Source: Thalassoglobus sp. JC818
GTDB lineage: Bacteria; Planctomycetota; Planctomycetia; Planctomycetales; Planctomycetaceae
Direction: 5' to 3'
Assembly: GCF_040717535.1 (NCBI RefSeq)
Contig: NZ_JBFEFI010000007.1
Location: 186,001-250,000, forward strand
Length of the DNA: 64,000 nucleotides
The position numbers and the translations under genes were made by a program. The notes under the pieces were generated by a model. It did not search any database, was not told the origin of the DNA, and saw nothing but the letters and a program-made list of their open reading frames with translations. Positions 55,766-64,000 of the stretch are shown in pieces. Positions within the stretch are counted from its first letter, which is position 1; each line of letters opens with the position of its first letter.

Positions 55766-57046
55766 GTGAAGGAGCAGAAGTTTCTGATTGCGGCCATGTT
55801 GATTGCGGCGGTATTTGGCTTCGTCTGGCAGGGGCAAGTTGGGCTGGCTGAGTCCATTGACCCGGCCACGGACTGGCCTTGGTGGCGAGGTCCGAATTTC
55901 AACAGCCACGCGACTTCTGGGCAGAATCCACCAACGACGTTCAATGAACGAAAGAACGTGAAGTGGCTGGTCGAGGTTCCTGGGAGTGGGCATTCTTCTC
56001 CGACAATCGTTGGCGATCGAGTTTTTCTTGCGACGGCAGACACTCAGAATCAAATTCAGGGGGCGATTTGCTTTGACCGACGAAATGGTAAGCAGCTTTG
56101 GATCACACCAATTCATAGCGGAAACTTTCCTGCCGAAATTCATCCCAAAAACACGCATGCTTCGAGCACGATCGCGAGCAATGGAGAATTGCTGTTCACG
56201 ACGTTCTTCAATGAACGGCAAGTGAAAGTCAGTTGTCTGAAGGTGACCGGCGACATCGTCTGGACGAAGTCTGCAGGGGCTTTTGATCCGAAGAAATACA
56301 AGTTCGGCTATGGGGCTTCGCCTTTGCTGTACAAAGACCTGGTGATCGTGGCGGCTGAGTCCGATCAGGGAAGCTATCTCGTCGCTTTCAATCAGCAGAA
56401 TGGGGATGAAGTCTGGCGTATCGAGCGGACTCAGGATGTCAGCTTTTCATCACCTGTTGTGGCCAAGGTGGCTGGCCGCGAACAGCTATTGATCAGCGGG
56501 CTGTTCGAAGTGTCCAGCTATGACCCAGCGACCGGTGACAAGCTGTGGAGCGTTCCAGGAACCACGCAAGCGACTTGCGGAACGATCGTTTGGAATGAAG
56601 ACACTGTATTTGCCAGCGGAGGGTATCCAAAAGCTGAAACGATCGCGGTTAAAGCGGACGGATCAAATCAAATCGTGTGGACAAACAAGACTAAGTGTTA
56701 TGAGCAGTCGATGGTGATTCACGACGGCTACATTTATGCCTTCGCGGATGGAGGCATCCTGTACTGCTGGCGTGCCACCGATGGCGAAGAGATGTGGAAG
56801 AAGCGGCTGGGCGGCGATGTCAGTTCTTCGCCTGTGCTTGTGAACGACAACATCTATCTAGCGAATGAAGATGGTGAGGTATTTGTGATTCAGGCGAACC
56901 CGGAGCGGTACGAAGAAGTCTCTCGAACACGTCTCGGAACAGACTTGTTTCCAACCCCAGCAGTCGTGGGAAATCGGATCTATTATCGATTCGGAAAAGG
57001 AATTGGACCGCGACGTCAGGAGTACCTGATCTGTATCGGGGAGTAA
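55766..57046 (+). CDS. Secreted PQQ-like beta-propeller protein
   Basis: A 426-residue protein with a hydrophobic N-terminal segment ('FLIAAMLIAAVFGFVWQGQV') and then 'DWPWWRGPNFNSHATSGQNP', the usual opening of planctomycete PQQ-like proteins. Blade motifs include 'DRRNGKQLWITPIH', 'NQQNGDEVWRIERT', 'DPATGDKLWSVPGT' and 'RATDGEEMWKKRLG', about one per 50 residues. The start is GTG 55766, because an AGGAG site (55754-55758) lies seven bases upstream; the longer frame from 55667 is rejected. It is the fourth such protein in the window and the closest in sequence style to the 23281 gene. Substrate and partner unknown. Confidence 0.87.
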   Translation: MKEQKFLIAAMLIAAVFGFVWQGQVGLAESIDPATDWPWWRGPNFNSHATSGQNPPTTFNERKNVKWLVEVPGSGHSSPTIVGDRVFLATADTQNQIQGAICFDRRNGKQLWITPIHSGNFPAEIHPKNTHASSTIASNGELLFTTFFNERQVKVSCLKVTGDIVWTKSAGAFDPKKYKFGYGASPLLYKDLVIVAAESDQGSYLVAFNQQNGDEVWRIERTQDVSFSSPVVAKVAGREQLLISGLFEVSSYDPATGDKLWSVPGTTQATCGTIVWNEDTVFASGGYPKAETIAVKADGSNQIVWTNKTKCYEQSMVIHDGYIYAFADGGILYCWRATDGEEMWKKRLGGDVSSSPVLVNDNIYLANEDGEVFVIQANPERYEEVSRTRLGTDLFPTPAVVGNRIYYRFGKGIGPRRQEYLICIGE

Positions 57047-57161
57047 GCCGTTTCGATTCCGGGCATTCGTTCGCAGCTCGTCGCAAATCTTCAGCGCTGG
57101 GCATCCAGTCGAGACGTGAAGCGACGATTTCAGGATCACGGGATTAAGAAAGTTGAGTGCT

Positions 57162-57668
57162 ATGAAAACTGAGTTACAACTCATCGTTGAAGATATTAAG
57201 AAGATCAGTTCTTACACGAACGATTTACTCGATCACGTCGACGATGGGGACTGGTTTCGGCAGCCTGCTGATGGAATCAATCACATTGCCTGGCAAGTTG
57301 GTCACATCGCAATTGCACAATATGGTTTGTGTCTCAAGCGAGTGAGAGGCTTCAAACCCTCCGACGAACAACTCTTTCCCGTTAATGAATACGCCACGCT
57401 GTTCGGAAAGGGATCGCAACCGAATCCCGATCCGGAGGTATATCCCGAACCGGCAGCGATCCGAGAGAGTCTGGTGGCGATTCAACAGCAGGTGGTTGAA
57501 GAGACATTGCAGCTCACTCAGGAGACGCTGGATGAGCCAATCGATCCCGTGCATCCGATGTTCTCGACAAAAGGTGAAGCTCTTCGATTCGCTCCAAAGC
57601 ATGAGATGCTGCACGTCGGGCAGATCGCAATGCTCAGACGTTTATTTGGTCAGGCATCGTTGCGATAG
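57162..57668 (+). CDS. DinB family protein
   Basis: A 168-residue four-helix-bundle protein of the DinB/DUF664 superfamily. The three metal-binding histidines of the fold are present: His48 in 'HIAWQVGHIA', and His147 and His151 in 'APKHEMLHVGQIAML'. DinB-like proteins are usually metal-dependent thiol-related enzymes or stress-induced proteins in bacilli; here nothing in the neighbourhood hints at a partner. The segment 'EPIDPVHPMFSTKGEALRFA' is a loop of the family. ATG 57162 is preferred over TTG 57153. It lies 116 bases after the PQQ gene and 238 bases before the coiled-coil operon. Confidence 0.88.
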   Translation: MKTELQLIVEDIKKISSYTNDLLDHVDDGDWFRQPADGINHIAWQVGHIAIAQYGLCLKRVRGFKPSDEQLFPVNEYATLFGKGSQPNPDPEVYPEPAAIRESLVAIQQQVVEETLQLTQETLDEPIDPVHPMFSTKGEALRFAPKHEMLHVGQIAMLRRLFGQASLR

Positions 57669-57906
57669 ATTTGCGTGGCTCTAAACGCCCGGACACTGAG
57701 TTCACGCTAGGTTTGGCGAACGAAGTTGGAGCTCGTGACTCTGTTCATCGAACGTTCGCACATTCTTCGCGATCAAGCATGGTCAAGCGAAACTTTCCAT
57801 GCTGGCGAGTAGACGATGTTTACTCACAGAGTTACGATCATATCTGCTTGCCCGGTCGCAGCTTGTGTGGCTGGCGTTCTATTCCTTCAGTTTTCTCGGG
57901 GGCGTG

Positions 57907-59079
57907 ATGAGCACTTCACTGAAATATCTGGACCGGGCGATGGGGCAGCTTCGGGATTTGGGCTTGGTGAGTGATCAGAAATCGGAAGAGGCTCCGATCG
58001 TCGCGCTCCTGAATCAGATCTCCGATCTCGATGAAGAGAAGGTCGCAGCGATCGCTCACACGCTGAATCAGGCGTCTCTTTTTAACGAAGTTGTTCGGGA
58101 ACAGGTTTCCGGAATGGAATTGGGGAATCGCTACGAGGAAATTACGAACGGCTTCAATAGCATTCGCGACGATGCGAAGATGATGGTTGAACAGGTTGAA
58201 GATGGAAAACTTGGTGCCATCGAAAGAGTGCAGAATGTCTGGATGAAAATCTCGCGAGGTGATATCGCGACCCGCTTTGACAAGATCAAAGAGGTCTATC
58301 TGGATGTGGCTGAAGACTCTCGTGATCAGATCGAACGAGAACAGACCATCGCCAACGCCTACCAGGATTTCCGCGGAGCGCTGAAAGAATCAGAAATTCT
58401 TGCCCTCGACGTGCTTCGGAAAGCAGAAGAAAAGCTAGCCATCGCCAAAACTGAACTCGACGAGGCGATGAAGACGGTCACGGAGAACGCCGAAGCGGAT
58501 CGTGCTGAACTGGCCAAGCTCGAATTATCTCGCGATGAGAAGCTGCGGGAAGTTCAGAATGAAGACAAGCGGTATCAAATCGCTAAGGATCTCGCTGACA
58601 ATCTGACGGTCAGCTACAACACCTCTGAAGTGGTGATGGCTCGACTGAAGCAGATCACCAGTGCGAAAGAGCGGGTCTATCAGCAAGCCATTAGTTTCTT
58701 CAGCACGAATGAGAGTGTGCTGACTGCTCTGACCGCTTCGTTTACCGGGCTCTTTGGGCTTCATGAGAGTACAGAAACTCTGGAAGCGATGAAGGAAGGC
58801 GTCAGCAAAAGTCTCGAAGATTTGTCCGAGATCGGCGGCAAGGTTCAGGAAGCGGCTGTTAAAGCCGGGTATGGTCCGACAGTGCGATACGAAGCGGTTC
58901 AAAAGCTTGTTGATTCCGTCACGAATTACCAGGAGCGATCGCTGGAGATCATCAACGAGATGCGCACGCTGAGCACGCAAAACGCAAACGAAATTCGCAC
59001 AGCTGTTGAAGAAGGTAAGCAGCGATTGGCACGTCTCAGCCAGGAAGCTGCCAGTCTCCCACTTGCTGACAGTGAGTAA
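57907..59079 (+). CDS. Coiled-coil protein, first gene of unknown operon
   Basis: A 390-residue soluble-looking protein that I do not recognise. It begins 'MSTSLKYLDRAMGQLRDLGL', similar in wording to the start of the third protein of the operon. The rest is almost entirely helical, with long heptad-like stretches at about residues 120-260 ('KAEEKLAIAKTELDEAMKTV', 'KLELSRDEKLREVQNEDKRY') and again at 300-385. One amphipathic stretch with hydrophobic residues ('QAISFFSTNESVLTALTASF') may touch a membrane, but there is no clear transmembrane helix. The TAA overlaps the next ATG (TAATG), so translation is coupled. The frame is open upstream to 57799, but the ATG at 57907 matches the third protein's start. 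Confidence 0.75.
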   Translation: MSTSLKYLDRAMGQLRDLGLVSDQKSEEAPIVALLNQISDLDEEKVAAIAHTLNQASLFNEVVREQVSGMELGNRYEEITNGFNSIRDDAKMMVEQVEDGKLGAIERVQNVWMKISRGDIATRFDKIKEVYLDVAEDSRDQIEREQTIANAYQDFRGALKESEILALDVLRKAEEKLAIAKTELDEAMKTVTENAEADRAELAKLELSRDEKLREVQNEDKRYQIAKDLADNLTVSYNTSEVVMARLKQITSAKERVYQQAISFFSTNESVLTALTASFTGLFGLHESTETLEAMKEGVSKSLEDLSEIGGKVQEAAVKAGYGPTVRYEAVQKLVDSVTNYQERSLEIINEMRTLSTQNANEIRTAVEEGKQRLARLSQEAASLPLADSE

Positions 59080-59993
59080 TGAAGACTCTCGTGGACGAAC
59101 CGGGAAATCAACGACCGCTCGATGATGTGATGTTGGCGATGGATGTCGTCGATACGCTACGCCACCGGTCCAGACTCATTGAGCGCGAACTCAACGAAGA
59201 GCAGCGCGATGAGGAACTGATCGAAAAATTGCGGCAGATCTATTCTTCTCAGGGAATTGAAGTTCCGGATGAAATCCTCATCGAGGGCGTCGAAGCACTC
59301 AAAGAGGATCGATTCACGTACTCGCCTCCAGAGGAGTCGTTTTCCACTCGATTGGCGAAGCTATATGTCAGCCGAGACCGATGGCTGCGGCCTCTCATAA
59401 TTTGCTGCTCGTTAGTCTTCATCGGCTGGCTCGCGTTTCGGTTCTTTATTTCAGGACCTCGTGAACGAGAAATTCGAGCGTTTCCAGATCAAATCTTTGC
59501 AGCCCAACAGTCCATCGAAGAGATCTCCAGCGGCGAAGTAGGAGCTGCCCAAGCTCAATCGCTCGCAAATGCGGCGAATCAGGCGTATGAGCAGAAGGAT
59601 TTCGACACGGTTCGAGAAAAGTTGTCGGAACTGGATCAGCTTAAATCCAAATTGCTTCAGTCGTATGATTTGAGAATCGTCAAGGAAGGCAGCACTGGAG
59701 TGTGGCGCATTCCGGAGGTCAATGAGTCCGCGCGGAACTACTACATCATCGTTGAAGCTGTCACACCTGACGGGGAAATCTTAAGTTTACCCATTCAGAG
59801 TGAAGAGGATGGCCAAACGGAAGTCGTCTCAAAGTGGGGCATTCGAGTCGGTGAGTCGACGTTCTATCGAATTGCAGACGACAAGAAAGATGACGGCATT
59901 ATTCAAAACGATCGTTTCGGGGTGAAGAAATCGGGATCGCTCGAGCCAGAGTATTTCATACCTGCGATTGGCGGAGCAATTACTAACTGGTGA
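59079..59993 (+). CDS. DUF6384-like single-TM protein, second gene of unknown operon
   Basis: A 304-residue protein. An N-terminal helical domain (about residues 10-85: 'RPLDDVMLAMDVVDTLRHRS', 'RDEELIEKLRQIYSSQGIEV', 'PDEILIEGVEALKEDRF') is followed by one transmembrane helix at about 105-125 ('PLIICCSLVFIGWLAFRFF'). After it comes a helical linker and a beta-rich C-terminal domain ('GVWRIPEVNESARNYYIIVE', 'SLPIQSEEDGQTEVVSKWGI'). The C-terminal half is probably outside the membrane. I recognise it only as DUF6384-like. It is the only obvious membrane anchor of the operon. The start overlaps the preceding stop; the third gene starts ten bases after its TGA. Confidence 0.78.
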   Translation: MKTLVDEPGNQRPLDDVMLAMDVVDTLRHRSRLIERELNEEQRDEELIEKLRQIYSSQGIEVPDEILIEGVEALKEDRFTYSPPEESFSTRLAKLYVSRDRWLRPLIICCSLVFIGWLAFRFFISGPREREIRAFPDQIFAAQQSIEEISSGEVGAAQAQSLANAANQAYEQKDFDTVREKLSELDQLKSKLLQSYDLRIVKEGSTGVWRIPEVNESARNYYIIVEAVTPDGEILSLPIQSEEDGQTEVVSKWGIRVGESTFYRIADDKKDDGIIQNDRFGVKKSGSLEPEYFIPAIGGAITNW

Positions 59994-60003
59994 AAGATGA
60001 AGA

Positions 60004-61437
60004 ATGTCAACAGGTCTGGAAACGCTCGCTTCCATCGATCGTGCGATGCATGACGTCCGGAAGGAAATCGAGAACCTCGACAAAGGAATTCAGTTCACCA
60101 ATGATCAACTCTCTACTCTAAGCGAAGAAGAGTCGACTAGGTTTCGGGAGCTTGCAAAAGCTCGTCTCGACGAAATGACTCAAGGAGCAATTCTTGAGGA
60201 TTTAGACAGGACGGACCGGCAAGTCCAAGCTCTGCTCAGCGAGAGGCTCGTCACTCTCGACGATCTTCAGAAACAGATCGAAGAGTCCAGTCGTTTGCAG
60301 ACCGAGTTGGAAGAGACGCGTCGCGCACAGCAAGAACGGGTGCATGCCGTGCTTGCGAAGATCGATTCCGCCCACGCCAAGACGCAGGCACGCCTCGCTA
60401 ACGATCCGGAACATCGAGACCAGTTGGAAACTGCGAAGAAAGCCGACAATGTTGCCAAACATGCTGAAAAAAAAGCGGAGCAGGCCGATCAGGACCGGAT
60501 GGAAAAAGGTCAGGCTTACGAAGGCGATCCGCTGTTCATGTATCTCTGGAGGAGGAACTACGGAACCCCAGAGTATTCGGCAGGTACGTTCACTCGATTT
60601 CTCGACAACTGGGTTGCTCGGTTAATCAAATTTCCAAGGGCTCGCCCCAATTTCGCAATGCTTCACGAAATCCCGAAGCGACTCAAAGTTCATGCCCGCG
60701 AAGTTCGTTCGAAGGCGGACCAAGAATTCGAGAAGCTCCGAGAACTGGAAGAGTTGGCGTCGAAGGAAGATGGAACCCCGGAACTGCAGCAAGAACTCGA
60801 CAAAGAACAAACTGCGGCCAACGACGCGGATCGGGCGATCGACAAAGCGGAGAAGCACTTCAGCGAGTTACTCAAGAAGAAGTCCGAGTTCGCGGGCGGA
60901 GACGATCGTTATTCCCGGCAGTGTCTTGAGTTGTTCGTTCATCACTTCCAAAGAGAACCACTCGAACAACTGATTCGAGAAGCAGAACAAACTCGCAGTG
61001 TCGATGATGACTTAATCGTTGAGCAAATCTCCCAGCTGCGAATGCATCAGGAGCGTTTGCAATCCGAGTTGAGCGATCGCAGGAGTTTGCACCTGCGGCA
61101 TCTGAAACGGCTGGAAGATCTCGAAGAGGTCAGAAGAGAATTCAAACGGCATCGGTACGATGATAACCGAAGTGATTTCCCGAACAGCAATATGATCGGT
61201 GCGATGCTCAGAGAGTTCTTGCGAGGGATGGCAAATTCGGGACAGCTTTGGAATACGATTGAGAGAAGTCATCGACGCCGAAGAGTCAATTCCGATCCGA
61301 CATTTGGGTCGGGTGGGTTTGGCCATCGATCGGGAGGGACCTGGAATATTCCGATTCCACCGCAAGTTGGAGGATCGTCGAGACCCAGTCCCCCCCCACA
61401 TTCCGGGGGAAGTTTCCGTACGGGCGGAGGATTCTGA
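60004..61437 (+). CDS. Coiled-coil protein with Gly/Ser/Pro-rich tail, third gene of unknown operon
   Basis: A 477-residue protein with no signal peptide or membrane helix. It starts 'MSTGLETLASIDRAMHDVRK', sharing 'MST-x-L' and 'DRAM' with the first protein of the operon. Charged coiled coils are at about residues 20-155 and 230-400 ('ETRRAQQERVHAVLAKIDSA', 'EHAEKKAEQADQDRMEKGQA'-like stretches), separated by a more hydrophobic middle around 178-215 ('GDPLFMYLWRRNYGTPEYSA', 'WVARLIKFPRARPNFAMLHE'). The last ~45 residues are Gly/Ser/Pro/His-rich and unstructured-looking. It sits ten bases downstream of the DUF6384-like gene. No family is recognised. Confidence 0.73.
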   Translation: MSTGLETLASIDRAMHDVRKEIENLDKGIQFTNDQLSTLSEEESTRFRELAKARLDEMTQGAILEDLDRTDRQVQALLSERLVTLDDLQKQIEESSRLQTELEETRRAQQERVHAVLAKIDSAHAKTQARLANDPEHRDQLETAKKADNVAKHAEKKAEQADQDRMEKGQAYEGDPLFMYLWRRNYGTPEYSAGTFTRFLDNWVARLIKFPRARPNFAMLHEIPKRLKVHAREVRSKADQEFEKLRELEELASKEDGTPELQQELDKEQTAANDADRAIDKAEKHFSELLKKKSEFAGGDDRYSRQCLELFVHHFQREPLEQLIREAEQTRSVDDDLIVEQISQLRMHQERLQSELSDRRSLHLRHLKRLEDLEEVRREFKRHRYDDNRSDFPNSNMIGAMLREFLRGMANSGQLWNTIERSHRRRRVNSDPTFGSGGFGHRSGGTWNIPIPPQVGGSSRPSPPPHSGGSFRTGGGF

Positions 61438-61793
61438 GAGGACTAATTTCTGGCGAACGCATGGTTGAACATATCAGTCATCACAAGCGAGTTCTCAAGG
61501 AAACCAGCTCTTCATCAGAGACATTGAGGACTTCAAGAACCTGATTTCGAACCTGCTCTCCACTTGTTCTCGATGTAAGGTCGATTGAAAGAAAATTGTT
61601 AGGAATTCTCTTGTTCTTGGTGCTCGCACTTTTCGTTTCGCCAATTCCGTGACACAATCCGAAAAGTGGCAGCGGAGATTTCTAACATCCGAGCGGGAAT
61701 AGTGAATTCGTCGTTGAACGATTCAATGCCATTTTAAGGAGCGGTTTTTGCGAACGGAGTCCTGATAGAAGTTTTCAAGAAGGTCCTTCGATC
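61438..61793. other. Intergenic region between the coiled-coil operon and hdeD-like gene
   Basis: 356 bases with no supported gene and no hairpin with a T-tract, so how the upstream operon ends is not visible. A palindrome GAAGGTCCTTC lies just before the hdeD-like start. Confidence 0.4.
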
Positions 61794-62402
61794 ATGTCTC
61801 AAGACTTGCCCATCACTCTCACGGAACTCCGAACTGTTGGCCTTAGCGAACTGCACAAACGCTGGGGTTGGATTCTTGCTTTAGGGATTCTGCTCGTTGC
61901 AGTCGGGACCGTCGCGCTCGGAGCTTCTGTTTTCACGAGCCTGGCGACAATGGTTTTCATTGGTTGGCTGATGATCGGGGGCGGAATCGTTCAGGCGCTG
62001 CACTCGTTCACCGTTAAGAACTGGGGCGGGTTCTTCATCGATCTGCTGACCGGAATTCTTTACGTCGTCGTTGGTTTTCTGATCGTGGCTCATCCTGCAG
62101 AGACAGGCATTGCTCTTACTCTGCTGATTGCGATGTTCCTGATTTTCGGTGGAGTCTTTCGAATTGCCGTTTCGCTCATGCACCAGTTTCCGAACTGGGG
62201 TTGGGTGCTGTTGAACGGGGTGATTTCACTCATCCTCGGAATTCTGATCTGGCGCCAATGGCCCGTTTCTGGCCTCTGGGTGATCGGGATGTTCGTGGGA
62301 ATCGACATGATGTTCAACGGCTGGTCACTGATCATGCTCGGACTTGTTGCGAAAGACATCCCCAAAGCTGGGGAATCGCCTGAAACTCCTGAAGCAGCTT
62401 AG
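61794..62402 (+). CDS. HdeD/DUF308 family membrane protein
   Basis: A 202-residue inner-membrane protein with six hydrophobic helices ('WILALGILLVAVGTVALGAS', 'TMVFIGWLMIGGGIVQALHS', 'IDLLTGILYVVVGFLIVAHP', 'IALTLLIAMFLIFGGVFRIA' and two more). It carries the family spacing of 'G...I.G..l.....p' repeats in tandem, one per helix pair. HdeD is an acid-resistance membrane protein in enteric bacteria; the wider DUF308 family has no fixed function. Length is within the family range. It is followed by a strong intrinsic terminator at 62423-62460, so it is transcribed alone. Confidence 0.9.
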   Translation: MSQDLPITLTELRTVGLSELHKRWGWILALGILLVAVGTVALGASVFTSLATMVFIGWLMIGGGIVQALHSFTVKNWGGFFIDLLTGILYVVVGFLIVAHPAETGIALTLLIAMFLIFGGVFRIAVSLMHQFPNWGWVLLNGVISLILGILIWRQWPVSGLWVIGMFVGIDMMFNGWSLIMLGLVAKDIPKAGESPETPEAA

Positions 62403-62422
62403 TTAAAGAACGAAGAATGCTC

Positions 62423-62460
62423 GTGGCCATTCACCGCCTTGGTGAGTGGCCACTTTTTTT
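62423..62460 (+). terminator. Strong intrinsic terminator, plus strand
   Basis: A 13-bp stem with one G-U pair (62423-62435 with 62441-62453) and a 5-base loop is followed by seven T residues. It lies 21 bases after the hdeD-like stop and is a textbook rho-independent terminator. Confidence 0.93.
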
Positions 62461-62592
62461 GCACCTGAAAATTGCTTCTCATTTAAACTGAGCGTCACGG
62501 AAGTGCTGATGTTCTTGCTAGAGCCAACCTGATCAGCAATACTTTGCGGACCTGTCAATAAGGATTCGAATTTCTCGAAAGGAGTCGTTTTC

Positions 62593-63492
62593 ATGTCACG
62601 CTCTCTGCGGTCATTCTGGGCACTCGCAGCTTTACTTCTGTGTTGCCAATCACTTCAAGCTGTCGATCCCAACGTCTCACCGGAACTGAAGAACTTCGCA
62701 GGGAACTGGGAAGTTGTGGAACTCGTTGAAGACGGAAAGGTGATTCCTCAAGAAGCAATCCGCAGCTGGCTGCCATCGGGCGGAAAAGTTGAAATTGCTG
62801 AGAATGCCATCATTTTTACCTCTCCGAGTGACGGGAAGAAGCACGTCAAAGTCTTTTCAATCGACGCCACTAAATACCCGCCAGAGCTGACGATCAATAC
62901 ACAAGAAGGAGTCGAAGGCTGGGGCATCTTCCGGTTTGATGAAGGACGTCTTGTGCTCTGTTTGAGTCACCCGACCGAAGCTGCTCGACCGACGGACTTT
63001 TCTGCCAGCGAAGGTTCGAAGCGAATGTTGATGGTTCTGAAGCGACCATCCGAGCTGCAACCTGCCTCTTCTGCGACAACAACAGAAACCGCGAAAACGA
63101 CTCCGCCAGCAGCAACTCCGACTGCTGTCCCAGGAGGGACAACGGGAGTCGTGCTGACTGACGCGCAAGTTCGTGAAGCACTGATCGGAACATGGAGATT
63201 CACTGACAGCGTTGGAGCTTTGTTTTCAACGTTCAACCCGAACGGGACTTTCTCAACGGTTCGTGAAGTTCAGGAATTAAGAATCTTTCAGAAGGTTTTC
63301 GTGCAGACACCTGTCTCTTCCGGGACGTGGAAGATTGAAAACGGACAGCTGAAGTTTGTCGTTCTCACTTCGACTCACTGGGATCGAGTGAACAAAGAGT
63401 TCGACTTCGTCGTCCGATCAATCTCAGCGACAGACTTGATCTTCGTCGACTATCTCGGTCACGTCGGTCGAGCCACACGTGTTGCTCCGTAA
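62593..63492 (+). CDS. TIGR03067 domain protein with second lipocalin-like domain
   Basis: A 299-residue secreted protein. The signal peptide '[20 protein letters not shown]' is followed by a TIGR03067 domain (about residues 32-152), a planctomycete-enriched small beta-barrel-type domain: '[20 protein letters not shown]', '[20 protein letters not shown]', '[18 protein letters not shown]'. A Thr/Pro/Ala-rich linker (about 153-190) leads to a second domain, '[20 protein letters not shown]' to '[20 protein letters not shown]', similar in build to the lipocalin-like 'GTW' domain. An AAAGGAG site lies eight bases before the ATG. Function unknown; an intrinsic terminator follows at 63540-63577. Confidence 0.87.
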   Translation: MSRSLRSFWALAALLLCCQSLQAVDPNVSPELKNFAGNWEVVELVEDGKVIPQEAIRSWLPSGGKVEIAENAIIFTSPSDGKKHVKVFSIDATKYPPELTINTQEGVEGWGIFRFDEGRLVLCLSHPTEAARPTDFSASEGSKRMLMVLKRPSELQPASSATTTETAKTTPPAATPTAVPGGTTGVVLTDAQVREALIGTWRFTDSVGALFSTFNPNGTFSTVREVQELRIFQKVFVQTPVSSGTWKIENGQLKFVVLTSTHWDRVNKEFDFVVRSISATDLIFVDYLGHVGRATRVAP

Positions 63493-63539
63493 TAGAAATT
63501 TAGCTCCGCATCCAAAGAAACGGCGGAGCAGTCACGATC

Positions 63540-63577
63540 AAGCTCTTCGAAGCCTCATGCTTCGGGGAGCTTTTTTT
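63540..63577 (+). terminator. Intrinsic terminator, plus strand
   Basis: A 14-bp stem with two G-U pairs (63540-63553 with 63559-63572) and a 5-base loop, followed by T residues to 63577. It lies 48 bases after the TIGR03067 gene stop. Confidence 0.9.
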
Positions 63578-63731
63578 GTTGTTGAACACTTGTTGATCAG
63601 GACCGACATTCGATCTGCCTAATGGACTCGAGAACTGCTTGCCAATCGTAGTGGGCACTCGCTTCAGTGAAAAAGAGATTGCTATGATGGCTGGCTCAGA
63701 CCCGCACTCGTTCGACTTTTGGAAGTCATCA

Positions 63732-64000
63732 ATGAATCCAATTCGCGCCGCAGCTGTTCAATTCAATCATGTCCCCGGAAACAAAGAGTCAAATCTGGAG
63801 ATCATCGAAAAGTTCGTCGAACGCGCAGCCCAACAGAATGTTGACTTGCTGACGTTTCCGGAAATGTGTCTCACTGGCTACTGGCATCTTCGTGACGCCC
63901 CCCGAGAAGAATTGGAACGCCTGGCCGAACCGGTTCCCGATGGTCCATCGGTTCAAAGACTCCTGGAACTGTCGCGTGAGACAGGAATGTCTATCGGAGT
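63732..64000 (+). CDS. Carbon-nitrogen hydrolase (nitrilase superfamily), 3' truncated by window edge
   Basis: The frame is open from ATG 63732 to the end of the window (about 89 codons). 'IRAAAVQFNHVPGNKESNLE' is the N-terminus of nitrilase-superfamily amidases, and 'LLTFPEMCLTGYWH' contains the catalytic Glu of the Glu-Lys-Cys triad. 'RLAEPVPDGPSVQRLLELSR' continues the first half of the fold. The Lys and Cys lie beyond the window. Family enzymes hydrolyse amides or nitriles, such as carbamoyl-putrescine or omega-amidase substrates; the substrate cannot be told here. An in-frame ATG at 63684 would add 16 residues. Confidence 0.82.
   Translation, partial: MNPIRAAAVQFNHVPGNKESNLEIIEKFVERAAQQNVDLLTFPEMCLTGYWHLRDAPREELERLAEPVPDGPSVQRLLELSRETGMSIG

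Overview
The window is a chromosomal segment of a bacterium of the phylum Planctomycetes, probably near the family Planctomycetaceae (Gimesia, Rubinisphaera or Thalassoglobus-like). The evidence is gene content: a paired DUF1549/DUF1501 operon, a TIGR03067-domain protein, four secreted PQQ-like beta-propeller proteins, an HDOD-serine/threonine kinase fusion, sulfatases, CehA/McbA-type PHP hydrolases, a DUF2617-like protein and a PEP-CTERM protein. Base composition is moderate and even, genes are mostly single or in short operons, and Shine-Dalgarno sites are often weak. I see no rRNA, tRNA, CRISPR array, transposase, integrase or phage gene. The window is cut at both ends: a PHP-type hydrolase enters at the left edge and a nitrilase-family gene leaves at the right edge.

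Layout. 1-6.3 kb: C-terminal part of a PHP hydrolase, bioA, two overlapping Hsp20 genes, an orphan Flp-type pilin, an FHA protein, a Rieske ferredoxin and prs. 6.4-15.6 kb: an MFS transporter, then a minus-strand run of a VWA membrane protein, a very large membrane-anchored coiled-coil protein and a sulfatase joined to it by a 1-nt stop/start spacing. 15.8-22.9 kb: a minus-strand housekeeping block with a secreted tail protein overlapping guaB, then rsmA, ribE, a cysteine desulfurase and fabF. 23.3-30.8 kb: PQQ-like proteins around an ECF sigma/anti-sigma pair and an FmdB zinc ribbon. 31.2-37.5 kb: HpcH/HpaI-type aldolase, CoA-binding protein, PHP hydrolase, glcD, DUF2617-like protein and a TIM-barrel epimerase. 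37.8-41.9 kb: plus-strand Nif3, DUF983, a sulfatase-fold protein that has lost its catalytic residues, and a 621-residue protein of unknown function. 41.9-49.4 kb: PEP-CTERM protein, HDOD-kinase, beta-helix protein, sulfite-oxidase-like enzyme and a double zinc-ribbon membrane protein. 49.8-57.7 kb: truD, DUF1501/DUF1549 pair, an 8-TM membrane protein, a PQQ-like protein and a DinB protein. 57.9-61.4 kb: a three-gene operon of unknown function (coiled-coil protein, single-TM DUF6384-like protein, second coiled-coil protein). 61.8-64.0 kb: HdeD-like protein, TIGR03067 protein and the nitrilase fragment.

How it works together. Most of the window is ordinary metabolism (purine and PRPP supply, riboflavin, biotin, fatty acids, iron-sulfur assembly, glycolate oxidation) plus RNA modification, mixed with the large secreted repertoire typical of planctomycetes. 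The strongest candidate for an undescribed system is the tightly coupled operon at 57907-61437. Its first and third proteins share an N-terminal motif although the rest of their sequences differ, and the middle protein is the only one with an obvious membrane anchor. The second candidate is the pseudo-sulfatase and 621-residue pair at 39172-41919. Several intrinsic terminators and inverted repeats could be read directly and are listed.
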